From contig CM036621.1 in assembly GCA_020746105.1 (NCBI GenBank), positions 28,167,501 to 28,231,500 on the forward strand: a stretch of DNA of 64,000 nt, written 5' to 3'. This DNA comes from Trogon surrucura (lineage: Eukaryota; Chordata; Aves; Trogoniformes; Trogonidae). Below, piece by piece: positions 1 through 11,000 of this stretch (its first letter is position 1; the number at the start of each line of letters is the position of its first letter). The notes below the pieces were generated by a model. The model saw only the letters and a list, made by a program, of their open reading frames with translations, ran no database searches and was not told where the DNA came from. The position numbers were made by a program, and so were the translations under genes.

Positions 1-94
1 AAGATCTTGTATAAATAATACAGATGGAATGTAGTCTGAATGAAAAAGGGTTTAGTAGCATTGTAGTTTAAGTATTTAAGTAGCTTTGCTTTTC

Positions 95-112
95 TATATA
101 TATATATATATA
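95..112. repeat. TA dinucleotide microsatellite
   Basis: A short uninterrupted run of alternating T and A inside the PRXL2A intron. Likely polymorphic; no function implied. Confidence 0.8.
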
Positions 113-420
113 CTGCTCAGCTTACAAACTGCTCTGTAGCTATGCACTGATAACATGCAGTTGCAGGTTTATTTCTCCCCTCTCCTTTAACAGGTAAACA
201 ACGATGCCTGTTAATATTTATTCCTTTCTTCCACTGGCCCTGTGACTTGCTGATGTTTATGATGTATGTATCAAGGTCTGAAGGTGACAGACATCATTAA
301 TTCATGGTGCACAGGCCAAATTGCAGTGATGTGGTTTGTTCCAGTACACTGGCACTTGGCTGAATAGCCAGTCTCACGTCCTACAAAACCACAGCCCTGC
401 TGATTTCTTAACCAAGAAGG

Positions 421-552
421 CACATTTAGAAATCATTTGGCTTTGCAAGGAAGAAGAATATGTAATAATCAAAATCAACAAGAAGACACATTTAGAAATT
501 ATTTGGCTTCTTAAGGAAAATGAATATGTACTACTCAGAATCAACTAGAAGT
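421..552 (+). repeat. 66-bp direct tandem duplication
   Basis: Two adjacent units, 421-486 and 487-552, start with the same CACATTTAGAAAT and align without gaps but with several substitutions, so the duplication is not recent. Because 66 is a multiple of three, an open frame reads through both and gives two similar 22-residue peptide units (HLEIIWLCKEEEYVIIKIN, then HLEIIWLLKENEYVLLRIN). It is intronic and I have no evidence that it is translated. Confidence 0.8.
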
Positions 553-1044
553 TACCTTTACTTTCCCTCCCTACTCTGCCTGTGTGAAAGAATCAGGGTG
601 ACTTTTTCTTTTCTTAAAAAAAAACCACAAAAAACCCCACAACAAACAACCCAAACAAACAAACACAGATGGCTGATAAAGTCAGGACTTGGTACCACTT
701 CAGCATTTTTATTACCGTACTTCAAAAATAAGAGAAACAATGTTTATCACAAAGCACCCTTGTTGTCAGCATTGGGGATGGAGATGTACATGGGGCTTAA
801 GTACGGCTGGATCAGCTTAAAATTCACATGAATTCGGCAGCAGTGCCACTAGTTGGCTGTGTGGAGGTAAGGGGTCAGGTATGGTGTTAAGGAGGGGTTC
901 AGGTGCAATTTCTTTTTAGTTCTTTTTGGTTAGCTTTTGTATGTTGTGACCTTTCTTGGATACAGGGTTGGCTGACTTTCTGAGTTTTGTTTGGGAAAAA
1001 ATGTCCTTTTCACATTGGCTGAGATACTTTCTGTTTCCCTGCAG

Positions 1045-1209
1045 AAAGGCTTCTATGGTCCACGCAGAAGAAAAATGATAATGTCGGGTTTCTTCCGCTT
1101 TGGAGTCTGGCAAAATTTCTTCCGAGCTTGGAAAAGTGGATATAGTGGTAACCTGGAGGGAGAAGGATTCACCCTGGGAGGAGTATATGTGATTGGAGCA
1201 GGAAGACAG
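1045..1209 (+). CDS. PRXL2A: PRXL2A penultimate coding exon
   Basis: Peroxiredoxin-like 2A is a thioredoxin-fold redox protein implicated in antioxidant defence and in restraining osteoclast and macrophage activation. This exon is bounded by CAG at 1042-1044 and the donor GTACTG at 1210, and encodes 55 whole codons beginning KGFYGPRRRKMIM. The FYGPRRRK, GVWQNFFRAW and SGNLEGEGF segments match my memory of the family's C-terminal half. The redox cysteine pair characteristic of the family is encoded further upstream and is not in the window. Phase 0 at both ends. The gene is 5' truncated by the window edge. Confidence 0.95.
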
Positions 1210-1332
1210 GTACTGCAGACCATCTAGGAGGCTTTTACATCTCCTTTGTTTTCTGGAATTGTTCAGTTGCTGGTCGGTCAATTTCCTGTGGGGAGACTAG
1301 TGCATGAATTTCTCTCTTGTGTCTTTGACTAG

Positions 1333-1431
1333 GGTGTTTTATTGGAGCATCGTGAGAAAGAATTTGGAGACAAAGTCAGCCTTCCATCTGTCCTTGAAGC
1401 TGCTGAGAAGATAGAATCACAAACTTCATAA
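1333..1431 (+). CDS. PRXL2A: PRXL2A terminal coding exon
   Basis: The acceptor is TGACTAG ending at 1332. The exon gives 32 residues, GVLLEHREKEFGDKVSLPSV to the end IESQTS, and then TAA at 1429-1431. The family signature LLEHREKEFGDKV is intact. The C-terminus is a few residues shorter than I recall for the human protein, which continues with a short lysine-rich tail. The intron before it (1210-1332) is only 123 bp. Together the two exons supply the last 87 residues of a protein of about 229 residues in human. Confidence 0.95.
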   Translation, partial: GVLLEHREKEFGDKVSLPSVLEAAEKIESQTS

Positions 1432-1805
1432 GTGGAAAAATGTTTCTGATGACAGCTTGAGATGTAGAATGCATCTGCTTCTTGAACGTGCAGTTTAATT
1501 GCTTCTTAACTATTTAGTAATCAACGCAGAGGAAAGATTCTCTATTCAAACATAGAAAATGATGAAAATCCTCCTGGATCTTCTTTTTTTTGCTTTGCAG
1601 CCTTTCAGGTGGTCAGAATTTCAACTGCTCTGTGTCTGACTGCGTTAATGAAAGGCTGGGTCTAAAATCTGACCTAGCCTAGATGTTCTCAGTCAGAGAC
1701 AGTTGGTTGAAAACCTGTCTACCTAGGGGAGAAAAACTCTGCTAAGGCAGGAGTAATGGAGTACCAGCTGAGGTTGAAAGATAATAAAACTTTATGTAAA
1801 TTAAA
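1432..1805 (+). terminator. PRXL2A: PRXL2A 3' UTR with poly(A) signal
   Basis: Untranslated sequence after the PRXL2A stop. A canonical AATAAA lies at 1783-1788, followed by T-rich sequence near 1810-1830, a plausible cleavage region. The exact cleavage site is inferred. No repeats seen in it. Confidence 0.75.
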
Positions 1806-4018
1806 TCCTTTGCTTTTTGCTTTTCATTAACATATAAACACACTTGTGTTTCTAGAAAACTAAATTGTGTCAGTCTAGCTTATTCTGAGATTCTGCATTC
1901 AAGACAAGCCACTATGTCTACCCAGTAAGTTTCTTGAGTTAACTACTCACTCGAGATCTACAGGTCTTGGTGTGATTCCCTGCAAAGAAGATTGAAGATA
2001 TCGAATGTTCACTTCAGAAAATAATTGTGGCATGAGGGCAAGTTCCTTCTTGTGTTTAAGATTCTGAAAAAAAGGAACAATATCAGAGAGGAGATGAGGT
2101 AGAGTTTCCGTTCGGGCAGGAGAATGCCTGGGCTCTTACTCCTAAAAATAGATGTATTGTTGCACAATACAGTGCCTAAGACCCAGTACTATACATAGCC
2201 AAATGAAGTATGAACAGGACAGCATGAATTTACCAAATGTGATGATGTTCCAAAGTCTAAACAAAATTTTGACATTGCACTTGGAGAGGACTATCACGTG
2301 TTGCATATCCTTCATTAGCTGGCGTATGTAAAAGGCTAGGTAACTTTGGAAAAAAGTGCAGGCTGGAACATAGTAAGCTAGCAGAAGAATTAAAGGGAAG
2401 GATTGTTTTGTCCTGACAGCAGGTCAGTCTGAACTGTTGTTCTGCTTGCTTCTGACTTTAAAATTCAGAAACCTTCATGTGGCTTTTGTACTGAGGGCAG
2501 GGATACTTTGCAGCTCTGAAACATATGCCTGGTTTTGCTCTGTGTGCCAGTGCTTATCCATCTGCATTGTTGAGCTGTGTGCAAAAAGAAATGATCATAC
2601 ATAATGCTGACTATGAAATCAAATGCCAGTGCTTTATCAACACTGAGGCCTGACCTTGGCCTGTGTTAAATCAGTTATGCAGGCTTTAAAATTGCATCAT
2701 TATGGATGAAATTCTCACTTTTTTTTTTTTTTGCCCAGGCAGAACTAATTTTACCTAAAAATATTTCTGTGCTCTTCAGAGTCTGTTCTTCATGTTTCCC
2801 TGAAAGAACACTAGCAGTGAGCATTTTGAGTGATTCATATGTTTATCAAGATGTTTCATTTGAAACCTAAATGAAAATTGGACTCATGCATGCTACTGTA
2901 AGCTGAAATTTGTGTTTGACTGTTTTAGGGGCTGGAGGAAGGAATGGGATTTTGGAGAGTAGAGCAACAAAGCCTACAGCAAATGGCCTATATGATTTCT
3001 CTAGAAAGGCTTTCCTGGGAGTGAGTCACGAGCAGGTGCAGAGAAGCACGTGTAGTCTCTGTCCATGTTCTGAGCTGCACGGATAAGAATTCCTATAAGG
3101 TGGTGTCAAAAAGCTGCTGGGTGCTCAGAGGCATTCCAGACAGCTGCCAAGAGTTTTCTAGTCAAGTAAAGAACTGTGCTTGAGGGCTTTTTTGTCCCGG
3201 ATTTTACTACTGAAAGAAAGTGCCCACACCATGAGTGTTTGCCTGACACAAGGCACCTAAAACCCTTCAGAAACCTGCAAAGTTCAAAGCGTTGTGTAAG
3301 TGGCCACTCGTCTGCAGGAGGCTTATTGTTACTTTGGAGTGCTAGTGGTAGGAAGCACAAAAGGTGCTGAAAGAAATGGCTGTGAGCTACTTTCTTGCAG
3401 TTGCAAGATGCTACTGGTATTAAAGGCCCTTAAAATAGAAGAATTACAGATCACAGCTCCTATAGTTTTTCTTTCCAATAGGAACTGGAAAGCTTTTCCA
3501 GCTGGAGAGAAGGGATCTTGCACAGAGACAGGCAATGAAGGTACAGACCTTAGACCTCGATTTCAGGCCCCGTTCCAAGGGCTGTTTATGCATTTTGCAT
3601 AAACATGAAATGTGAAAGGCATAAACAGTCCTTGGAGAATGGGGTGGAAGCCAGAGAAATTCTGAGAAATTTAAGATAAAATGAAGTGCCTTTAGAACTT
3701 GCTAAACCTGGAGAGCGTCCACTTTTAGTTTTGTGTACATGCAATTGAATTCCATTCACTGACAGAGCCAGCCCTGCTGTTAACCCACACAAAGGGACCG
3801 TGTTTTATGATCTTGGAAGCAGAAGCAGGATGCCATCATGTCCAGCATTTAGAATGTTTAGCTGAAGTATAAAGGCAGCTTTACTAATTTACTAATGCTA
3901 CAACATGATGGAACGTGCCTTTAGTGTAGATACATTCTCAGAAAGACCCATTAAGTCCTTCTGAGGATGTTTATTGAAAATACTCATGGAGACTGAGACA
4001 TTCAAAAATGTGTAGACG

Positions 4019-4122
4019 TGGCACTTGGGGATGTGGTTTAGTGGTCATGGTGGTGTTGGCTTGATGGTCAGACTTTGATGATCTTGGAGGTCTTTTCAAA
4101 CCTTAATGATTCTACGATTCTT
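4019..4122 (+). mobile_element. CR1 LINE 3' tail (plus orientation)
   Basis: Typical avian CR1 3' end: GTGGCACTTGGGGATGTGGT, then GGTGTTGGCTTGATGGTCAG, then GATCTTGGAGGTCTTTTC, finishing in degenerate ATTCTA-type octamers. Severely 5' truncated, as is normal for CR1. No coding sequence remains. Confidence 0.9.
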
Positions 4123-4984
4123 TGCTCTGTCAACTTCAGCAAAAGCATATATATAGCATATATATAGTAACGTAAGACCTAGGCCTGGGAGAGTGTGTTT
4201 TCCTACTGGTAACAGTGATAGTTCCCATAAACAAGGTACTTCTTGGAAGTTACATGAGCTTACCCACGTTTCAAAGTTTTCTAACACAAGCTTATAGAGA
4301 TTAAGTCCAAATTTGGAGCCACAAAAGGTCCAAATGGTATTTTAGAATGTTCTGAATAATTATTATTGATAAATCAGTTGTCTTTTTAAGCTAACCATGG
4401 GATTATTTGGAGCTGACTCATTCTTTCTGAACTCCACGCTGAAAAAATACAAAAGGAGATGATAGAACATTCATGGTTCTGAAGCACTAAGTACAGTTAA
4501 TAGGAATTGGAAATGGGCAGTAAAGGAGGAGCAAATGAATTCTAAGTGAATTTCCAATGGTGGTTTAAAAATGTTTTATTTAAATGTAGAATGTTCATTA
4601 AAAAAAATGCATAGTTGTTGATGTACCAACAGCTACCTCTGCTGGCCCAGTTTCTTTCTTATAATGTTTCAATTTTTTTTTAATCACAATATGTAAACAA
4701 AATCTAAATCGCTTCTGATTGCATCAAATGTCACACCACTCACATGGTTACTGGAAACCTTAGTAACTGAAAGTTTATTCATTCTGAGCTTGAGGGAAAA
4801 AAAATCAAAAAATTTCAATCAACTTTCCCATTCATCCTTTTTTTCAGTATGAAATCTGAGTTAATAAAATTAAGGAGCAAAATGCTGTGAAGTCAATGGG
4901 ATAGGTGTAATATAGGAGGCTGCTTTTTAGCTGAACTTTTAGAAATACCAATGACATTTGCTATCTGTGGTGTCCGTTTAAAGC

Positions 4985-5290
4985 CCTTAGAAAGCCGGGT
5001 TGCCTCAGGGTGTTTTCTGTTTATTCCCTGTTCTGTATTTTTGGTTTCCCCATGTGGGTGGTCCGTTCCCACGGCTGCCGCACCGCCTCAGGCAGCTGGT
5101 GCTGTTTGCGAATCTCCACGCAGAAGGGAACGCCAGGGCATCCCTGCGACTTTCTCATGCCTTTCCTGCGGTGCACCGTGCAAAAAGAAAAGAACGAGCA
5201 AGTTTTTCGCTCCGAACCGCTGGATGTCACTGCTACCCCAGCCAAAAGGAAGGTCAGCAGTACACACGAGTTTTTTTCTGCGGTAAAAGA
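4985..5290. other. isolated CpG-rich patch
   Basis: About 300 bp distinctly richer in GC and in CpG dinucleotides than the AT-rich flanks (for example CCACGGCTGCCGCACCGCC near 5069 and TTTTTCGCTCCGAACCGCTG near 5204). All frames are relatively open, as expected from GC-rich sequence. It lies about 3.2 kb past the PRXL2A end and 2.5 kb before the TSPAN14 island. It could be a distal regulatory element, a secondary promoter, or an unrecognised GC-rich repeat; nothing decides between these. Confidence 0.45.
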
Positions 5291-8200
5291 TTTCCATAAC
5301 AAAATATGTCAGGAGGAGACCACGGTAGATTCCGATTAGGCTAGAAGAAAGCTGTTAGAAAAGACAACTACTCTTGCCATCTTTTTACTTGTGTGGCCAT
5401 CTTCCTTTTTAAAATAAGAAACTTAAAGGAAGGGTATGGTGTGTTCAATGTCTGCGGTACACAGATATTTTTAAATGGGTGTGGAGGGAATAAATTATTA
5501 ACAGATCCTCTAATCCTTACTAACGTCTTACGGTTTAGTAGCATTAATTTTAGATTTAGTGCGTGTGTGTGTCTTCCTCCATCCCACAGGCTTGTGTCAG
5601 GGGCGGGTGTAGCGGAGCCAGAGCAGACGAGCGCAGGAGCCACTTGGTATCAGCAGAGGGAGCAGGGGAGATGGAGAAAATACTGCGGAAACATGATGAA
5701 GAGAGTTCAATCACTGAGTCAAGTCTAACCCACTCTAATTTCATTTGATATCTGAATACTTCCACCCAAATTTATTCTTCTTCTGATTGACCTCGCAAAT
5801 TTTACAGTGTTTTTTCCTAAAATATGTCTATTTTCTCTTTTAGGTCCAACTACTGATTTCTTTGTACTTGAAGTTGGTTTAAGTCTCTCAGTAGCTACTG
5901 TGGGCTCCTCCCCTCCCCAGTTATCAAAACCATATGATAGTTCCAGCTTTATCTCTTATTTCCAGAAGCCTCCTTGCATAAATGGAAATTTCTTCTACTG
6001 AAAAGTTGTGTCTGATGATAGTGGTAACACTGAGCAGATGCAGTGGAACTGATGAATAGCTCTGGCCATACCATTTCCCACCAGTTACTCCTCATAATGG
6101 ATCATTCATTAATTTCAGGAGAAGTTTTATAGTGCTCAGAGGAAACAGCATTGACAAACCATACATGAACATCAGCCTGCACAAGTTCACTAAAAAAATA
6201 ATCAGATTTTACATTTTCATTCCTCCGGTATTATTACACCCTTTTAGTGCTGAAGTGACTGTTTTTCAAGTCTTCCAATTTGCCCTAGCACTTAGTTCAT
6301 GTTTCTGTGATAGGTTTTTACCCTAATTCTCTTGGCGCACAGTGAAGCACACAGAACAAAGATAATGCCAAAGCCAAATAAATGAGACATGGGGAGTTTG
6401 TTCAAAGTATCTCCCTGCTAACAATGAACACAGTCAAGCCAACTACTCTGTGAACTGCTAACATTAACCCTTTTACAAGACTATTTTAAATTGCAAGAGA
6501 ATTTTATTTTACTGATGAATGCCTTTGATAATTCCACAGCCCTTGCTCCTAAAGCTGCTGAATTTCCCATTTCCCCTGCCGAACCTTAGCAGTTACTATT
6601 GCACCCTCCATCTTCCCATCTCTTACAGAAGCAGCACACTGGAGCTTTCTGCCTTGGCTCTGGACTTTCTGGAGGTGTGACTCAGTGCTCTGTAAAATGA
6701 TTTAAGTACTTCTGAGGTAGAGAAAGTATCTTTTTTAGTTCTTTTTGCCACCTGATAATGCCATGACCTTTTATAGCTTCCCTTTCCTCACTTAGATCCT
6801 CCCTAAAATTCCCTAGCGTCTTCTTTCATCTTTACCAGTCAATTCAACATTACTTTGGTTTCTAAGAAGCCTCGAGCAAGCTCAAGGAGGCCTCCAAAAC
6901 AATCTCCCTACTTTTCTTTATTTTTAACATTTCTTTGAACACCTGCATGTAGGGGATAAGAAGGAATCTTGATAACGTGACCCACGGGTGGGTGATGCGC
7001 TGGTGTCCATCCACTTTCTGGGACTTCATATCAGCGTGGGTGAGGGGAACTGTGCCTTTACGCCACGGTAATTCCAGCATGGTTTTAGTTGCCAGCCTTG
7101 ACCTAGTAGAGAATTATCACAGGGGAGAAGCACTAAGCCCACCCCGTTTAAATTGCTCTACAGTTTCTTTCACCTTTAGCCAAGCACTCGGGGGGGACTG
7201 CTGCCATCTTTGTGAGCAGCGCTCGCTCCTCATCACGGGAATAAGGAAGCCCTGAAGTCCAAGCCTTGGCGCAGGTGAGGGAAACATGGAGAATGCGAAA
7301 TCTGTACCGGTGTCTAACTCCCTTTCCTTAGCCTTGCCTTCCTGCACACAGCTGTATTTTCAAAGTTGGTGAGGCACTGAACCAAACGTTCTGCTCTATA
7401 TGTGAGGAACAGAATGAAGGTGACCGGAATGTTTTCCCTGTCAAACAAGGCAAGACGGGCAGTGCTTGCAAGTCGGAAGCTAAGCCAGACATGGGAGGGG
7501 AGGGCATCTCCCCAGCTGCCAGGCAGTGCCTACCTCAGGTGTGAGCTACCGCTTGCTCACCCCACGGGTTTAAAACCACTGCTCAGCCCTCCCGGCCCTC
7601 CCAGCGCCTCGAAGGAGATTCAGCAGCTCTGGGACGCCTGAAGACTCAAAATACTCTTCGGGGTAATTCTATCTTTTTTTTTTTTTTTTTTTTCCATTCG
7701 CCTTCTGGCTTTCCAGGTAAAGCTCGACTGTGCCTTCAATATTACCTGCAAAGCGCCGACCCGGCGTGCCGCTCCCGGCTCAGAAGGGCCCTTTGCGGGC
7801 AGGACACGCCGCGGCGGGACCAGGCCCGGGGGCGGGGTCGGCTCAATGCCGAGCCTCTTCCGCAGGGCGCGGCCATCTCCACCCGAAAACGGGCTTAACA
7901 TAAAAATTCATTTAATAAAATAATAATAAGACAAAAAAAAAAAAAAAGCTGAGAGCTTTCCTGCGCGACCACGAGCTTCCTCCAGAGACGCTGCCGGGGG
8001 TCGCCGGTGGGGAAGGGGCGGTCGGAACGTGAGGGGCGGCCGTTCCCGCCGCCGGGGCGGGGCTGGGCCTCCGCCGTTCGCAGCCTCCACCCGGCCTTGG
8101 AGGTTTGCGGGGAGCGCTGGGCCTTCCTTGCCAGCTCGGGGAACGCCGACAGAGGTCCCAGCAGGCGAAGCCACCCGGAGGCGCTCTGGAGCGCGGGGGC

Positions 8201-8329
8201 TGGGAGGGACAGCGCCCCTCTCCGCTCGTCCCCTTTGTGTGGGCACGGCTGCGTGCGGGGCGTGGCCGGAGGGACGGGCATGTATTTCCGCGCTGCCTCG
8301 GCCCCCAGTGGTAGCAGCGTGTTTCCTCT

Positions 8330-8527
8330 GGGCGGAGTGGCAGCCCTAGTGCTGGTGGCTGGCTGCGCCGCTGCGGGGAAGGTCTGGGAGCGCCGCCGCG
8401 CCATGTCCATGGAGTAGCCGAGGCAGCGGAGAGAGCCTCGGTTAACACGGACCACCACCACCACCGCCGCCGCCGCCTCGCCCCCCGCCCAACTTGGCGA
8501 AACTTAGTGAGCAGGCTGCTGCCCCCG
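8330..8527 (+). other. TSPAN14: TSPAN14 non-coding exon 1
   Basis: Inferred 5' UTR exon. The 3' edge is a strong donor, CCCCCG followed by GTGAGT at 8528. A second strong donor (CAGACTTG, then GTAAGT at 8761) lies 233 bp downstream and could give a longer or alternative first exon. The transcription start is not determinable from sequence; 8330 is a guess within the island. The exon contains a CCA/CCG triplet run. Confidence 0.5.
8451..8477 (+). repeat. ACC/GCC triplet repeat in the 5' exon
   Basis: Five ACC followed by four GCC triplets without interruption, inside the inferred TSPAN14 first exon. GC-rich triplet runs in 5' UTRs can vary in length and form secondary structure; no effect is shown here. 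Confidence 0.8.
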
Positions 8528-10770
8528 GTGAGTCCCTGCCCGCCCCGCCTCGCCGCTGGCCCGGGCACCTTCGTCGGCCGCCTGACCCGGTGGTCGCGCC
8601 GCGGCCCCCCCGTACGGAATGTCCCTTTCTCCCTCCCAGTCTTTAAGCAGCGGAATTTTGACCCCCTCCGGGGCACGGCTTTACCCTGCGACCTTCCCTG
8701 TGAGCTGGCAGCCATAGAAGCGGGCGGGGCGCAGGCGCTGCCCGGCTGCCCTCAGACTTGGTAAGTTTCACGAAGAGGGGGGCCCTGGTGTGCTGATGCT
8801 ATTGTCCTTGTCCTTTAAAGGAAGCCAGAGAGGCTGGGCAAGGCTTCCTCTGGGAGCTCACATGAAGTTGTTTTTTTTGGGTGAGGTTCCCCAAAGGAGA
8901 AAAATATGGTTTTTTAAAAAACAAACAAAACCCTTTTCGGGGAGCTCGCGGCGGCGGGATGGCGCTTCCCTGCGCCTCAGGGCACCGTCGCCGCGGCCGG
9001 CACCTGCCCGCTGCCCAAGCGCTGCTCTGAGCACAGGTGACGGCTCCGTGTGTGTGAGGTTTGAGGCCTGTAAGTTTTTTACAAATTTGAGCTCTAATTA
9101 CTTCTGAACTGGGTTAGCAAGGGACCTCTCTTGACACCCCTTCAGCTTCCCGCCGAAACGGGCACAGCTGTTGAGCGTGGCCTCACCTGAGGTCGGGGCT
9201 CGGCGGGGCCTGTTTTGGCTCCTGCAGGATTTCGGGATGGGTGTTTGGATAATTAACACATCACTAGTTCCCGTTTGGTCATTTACATTCCACCTGGTTG
9301 TCTCTAGGTTCAGATGAATGTTTTACTTCTGGTCTGTGACCGCTACAGAGCACTGCTGAGGAGCTGCTGCGTGCAGACCCTATGAGGAGAGGTCAAGTAA
9401 AACACGTTGTGCACGGTTAGTGTGGGGAAAGTGTTTTGTGATTTTTTTTTAGGTTTTTTTTTCCTTTTGTATATATATTTTTTTTAAGGAAAGGAATGGC
9501 CCTTGTACATTAAGCCCTTGTGTTTAAGCTTGGAGGGAAAAGGCTTGGTGTTGTGGAGTAAACATGGTGTTACAGTTTAACTTCAGTACCAGCTTTGGGG
9601 TTTTTTTGCTGTATTTTCACTTTCAGTGTTTCTGCCTAAGACTGTTACGCATGTGTCTGACTTTACCTCATATAATAAATGTAGACTTAGCGGTTTTGTT
9701 TTGAGCCTTTGTAAATAAAAAATAACTGATTTTTACAGCATTGTTCTGTTTTATTTGTGTTAGTTTTTCCTTCCTTAGTAGGTCTTCAAAGGTCGTGGTG
9801 GAGGGAAGAATATTTTAAGATAACTGTCAGGATAAGATTTTTCAGCACTGTTTTTATTTATTTATTTTTAATAGGAACATAAAGCTTGTCACCTAAACGT
9901 CCTAGAGAATGGAGTACAAGCTGTATTTTGTTCATAAATGCTTAGTGTGGTGATGATCTTTCTGGCAGTCTCTATCGGTGGGAGGCATCAGTACTCACTC
10001 TTATCACTTCCTGAGCCACTTAATGCTTACAGTAAACGTGTGAAACTTCAAATGCTTGGGTGTGAATGGTTGAGATGCTGCAACTCTCTGCTTGAATGAG
10101 GAATTGTGTGGGGAGAGAAGTGGTTAGGTGAGAACTCTAGTCTAGTCATTGGTGTGAAGTAGCTGTGGGGAAAACAACTTTGCAGCTGTGAGTTGCTTTG
10201 TGGTTTTGTTGTTGTTGTTTTTTTAACAAATCCAAGACATCTGTATTGGTAGAATGGTGTTCTTCATTGTCTGACTCTCATGACTCTGGAAGAAGGTATG
10301 AGTATGATGTGTGTCCTTTAAACTCTGATCTTGTCACTGAACATAGAATTTGCCTGACACTTAATACATTGTAGAATAAGTAATGTTACACGTTTTTTGT
10401 TTAAAACCTTTTTCCTATCTCCCCTGCCCCATTGTGAGTGGGATGGAGGTGGTGGCAGAAAGGAAAAAAAATACTATGTTTTGTTAGGAGCAGTGACTGT
10501 GGAAGAGCCTTCATACAGGTAACATTCCTGGCAGGGCTGAAATGGGGCGTGTTCTGGACCACCTTTTGCTAGCTTTAGGCCTTGTAACACTTAATGAAAA
10601 GATCATAAATAGCCCTTGCTCTGAGCCCTAAAATGCTGTCTAGTTGGGGGCACTTTTTTTTTTTGTATTGAAGATCTAACTTCAGTTAACTTTAACTTTG
10701 TTAACATGGTGTCTTATGAATTTGGTCATGTCCAGATGTGAATGTATAGATAATCTGTATGAAGTTTAAT

Positions 10771-11000
10771 TTCATAGAACATAGAATTATTTTACTTGGA
10801 AAAAAACCTCTGAAATCATCAAGTCCACCCAGCACTGCCAAGTTCACTGCTAAACCATCTCCCTAAGCACCACATCTCCATGTCTTTTAAATACCTCCAG
10901 GAGTAGTGACTCAACCACTTCCCTGGGCAGCCTTAATGTCCAGTGTAAACCTCCTGTGGTGCACCTTGGGGTCATTTTGTCTTGTTCTACTGCTTGACAG
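10771..11000 (-). mobile_element. CR1 LINE 3' end (minus orientation)
   Basis: Reads as the reverse complement of a CR1 3' end: degenerate tail TTCATAGAACATAG on the left, then ATCATCAAGTCCACCC, then TACCTCCAGGAGTAGTGACT and CTTCCCTGGGCAGCC. Only the 3' untranslated part and a little of the ORF2 end remain. Diverged. Confidence 0.9.

Larger units (their letters stand above)
1..1044 (+). other. PRXL2A: PRXL2A intron (3' part)
   Basis: This stretch precedes a clear splice acceptor (pyrimidine-rich tract, then CAG ending at 1044). I see no earlier PRXL2A coding exon in it, so the upstream exons, including the one with the redox cysteines, must lie left of the window. It holds a short TA microsatellite, a 66-bp tandem duplication and an A/C-rich tract around 617-666. 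Nothing else is supported. Confidence 0.75.
1806..7700. other. PRXL2A-TSPAN14 intergenic spacer
   Basis: About 5.9 kb between the PRXL2A poly(A) site and the TSPAN14 CpG island. Apart from a short CR1 tail (4019-4122) and a CpG-rich patch (4985-5290), I found no exon with convincing splice sites and no RNA gene. Short open frames here have no recognisable similarity. Base composition rises in GC from about 6960 onward toward the TSPAN14 promoter. Confidence 0.6.
7740..8790 (+). promoter_or_regulatory. TSPAN14: TSPAN14 CpG-island promoter
   Basis: Strongly GC- and CpG-rich block with GC-box-like GGGGCGGG and CCCGCCC motifs (for example GGGGGCGGGGTCGG near 7828 and CCGGGGCGGGGCTGGG near 8053). 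No TATA box is evident. It sits immediately upstream of and across the inferred first exon, about 15 kb before the start codon. It is flanked by a long T run (about 7675-7693) and an A run (about 7933-7947). Such islands drive broadly expressed genes; TSPAN14 expression is wide in other vertebrates. Confidence 0.8.

Noticed and set aside
5563..5748. Small plus-strand frame ending MEKILRKHDEESSITESSLT
   Set aside because: An acceptor-like CCCACAG precedes it, but the frame is short, has no partner exon and no recognisable similarity.
7895..8715. Several long overlapping frames in the CpG island, including 267 codons on the minus strand
   Set aside because: GC-rich DNA has few stop codons. The residues are low-complexity Arg/Pro/Gly with no family similarity, and the region is a promoter.
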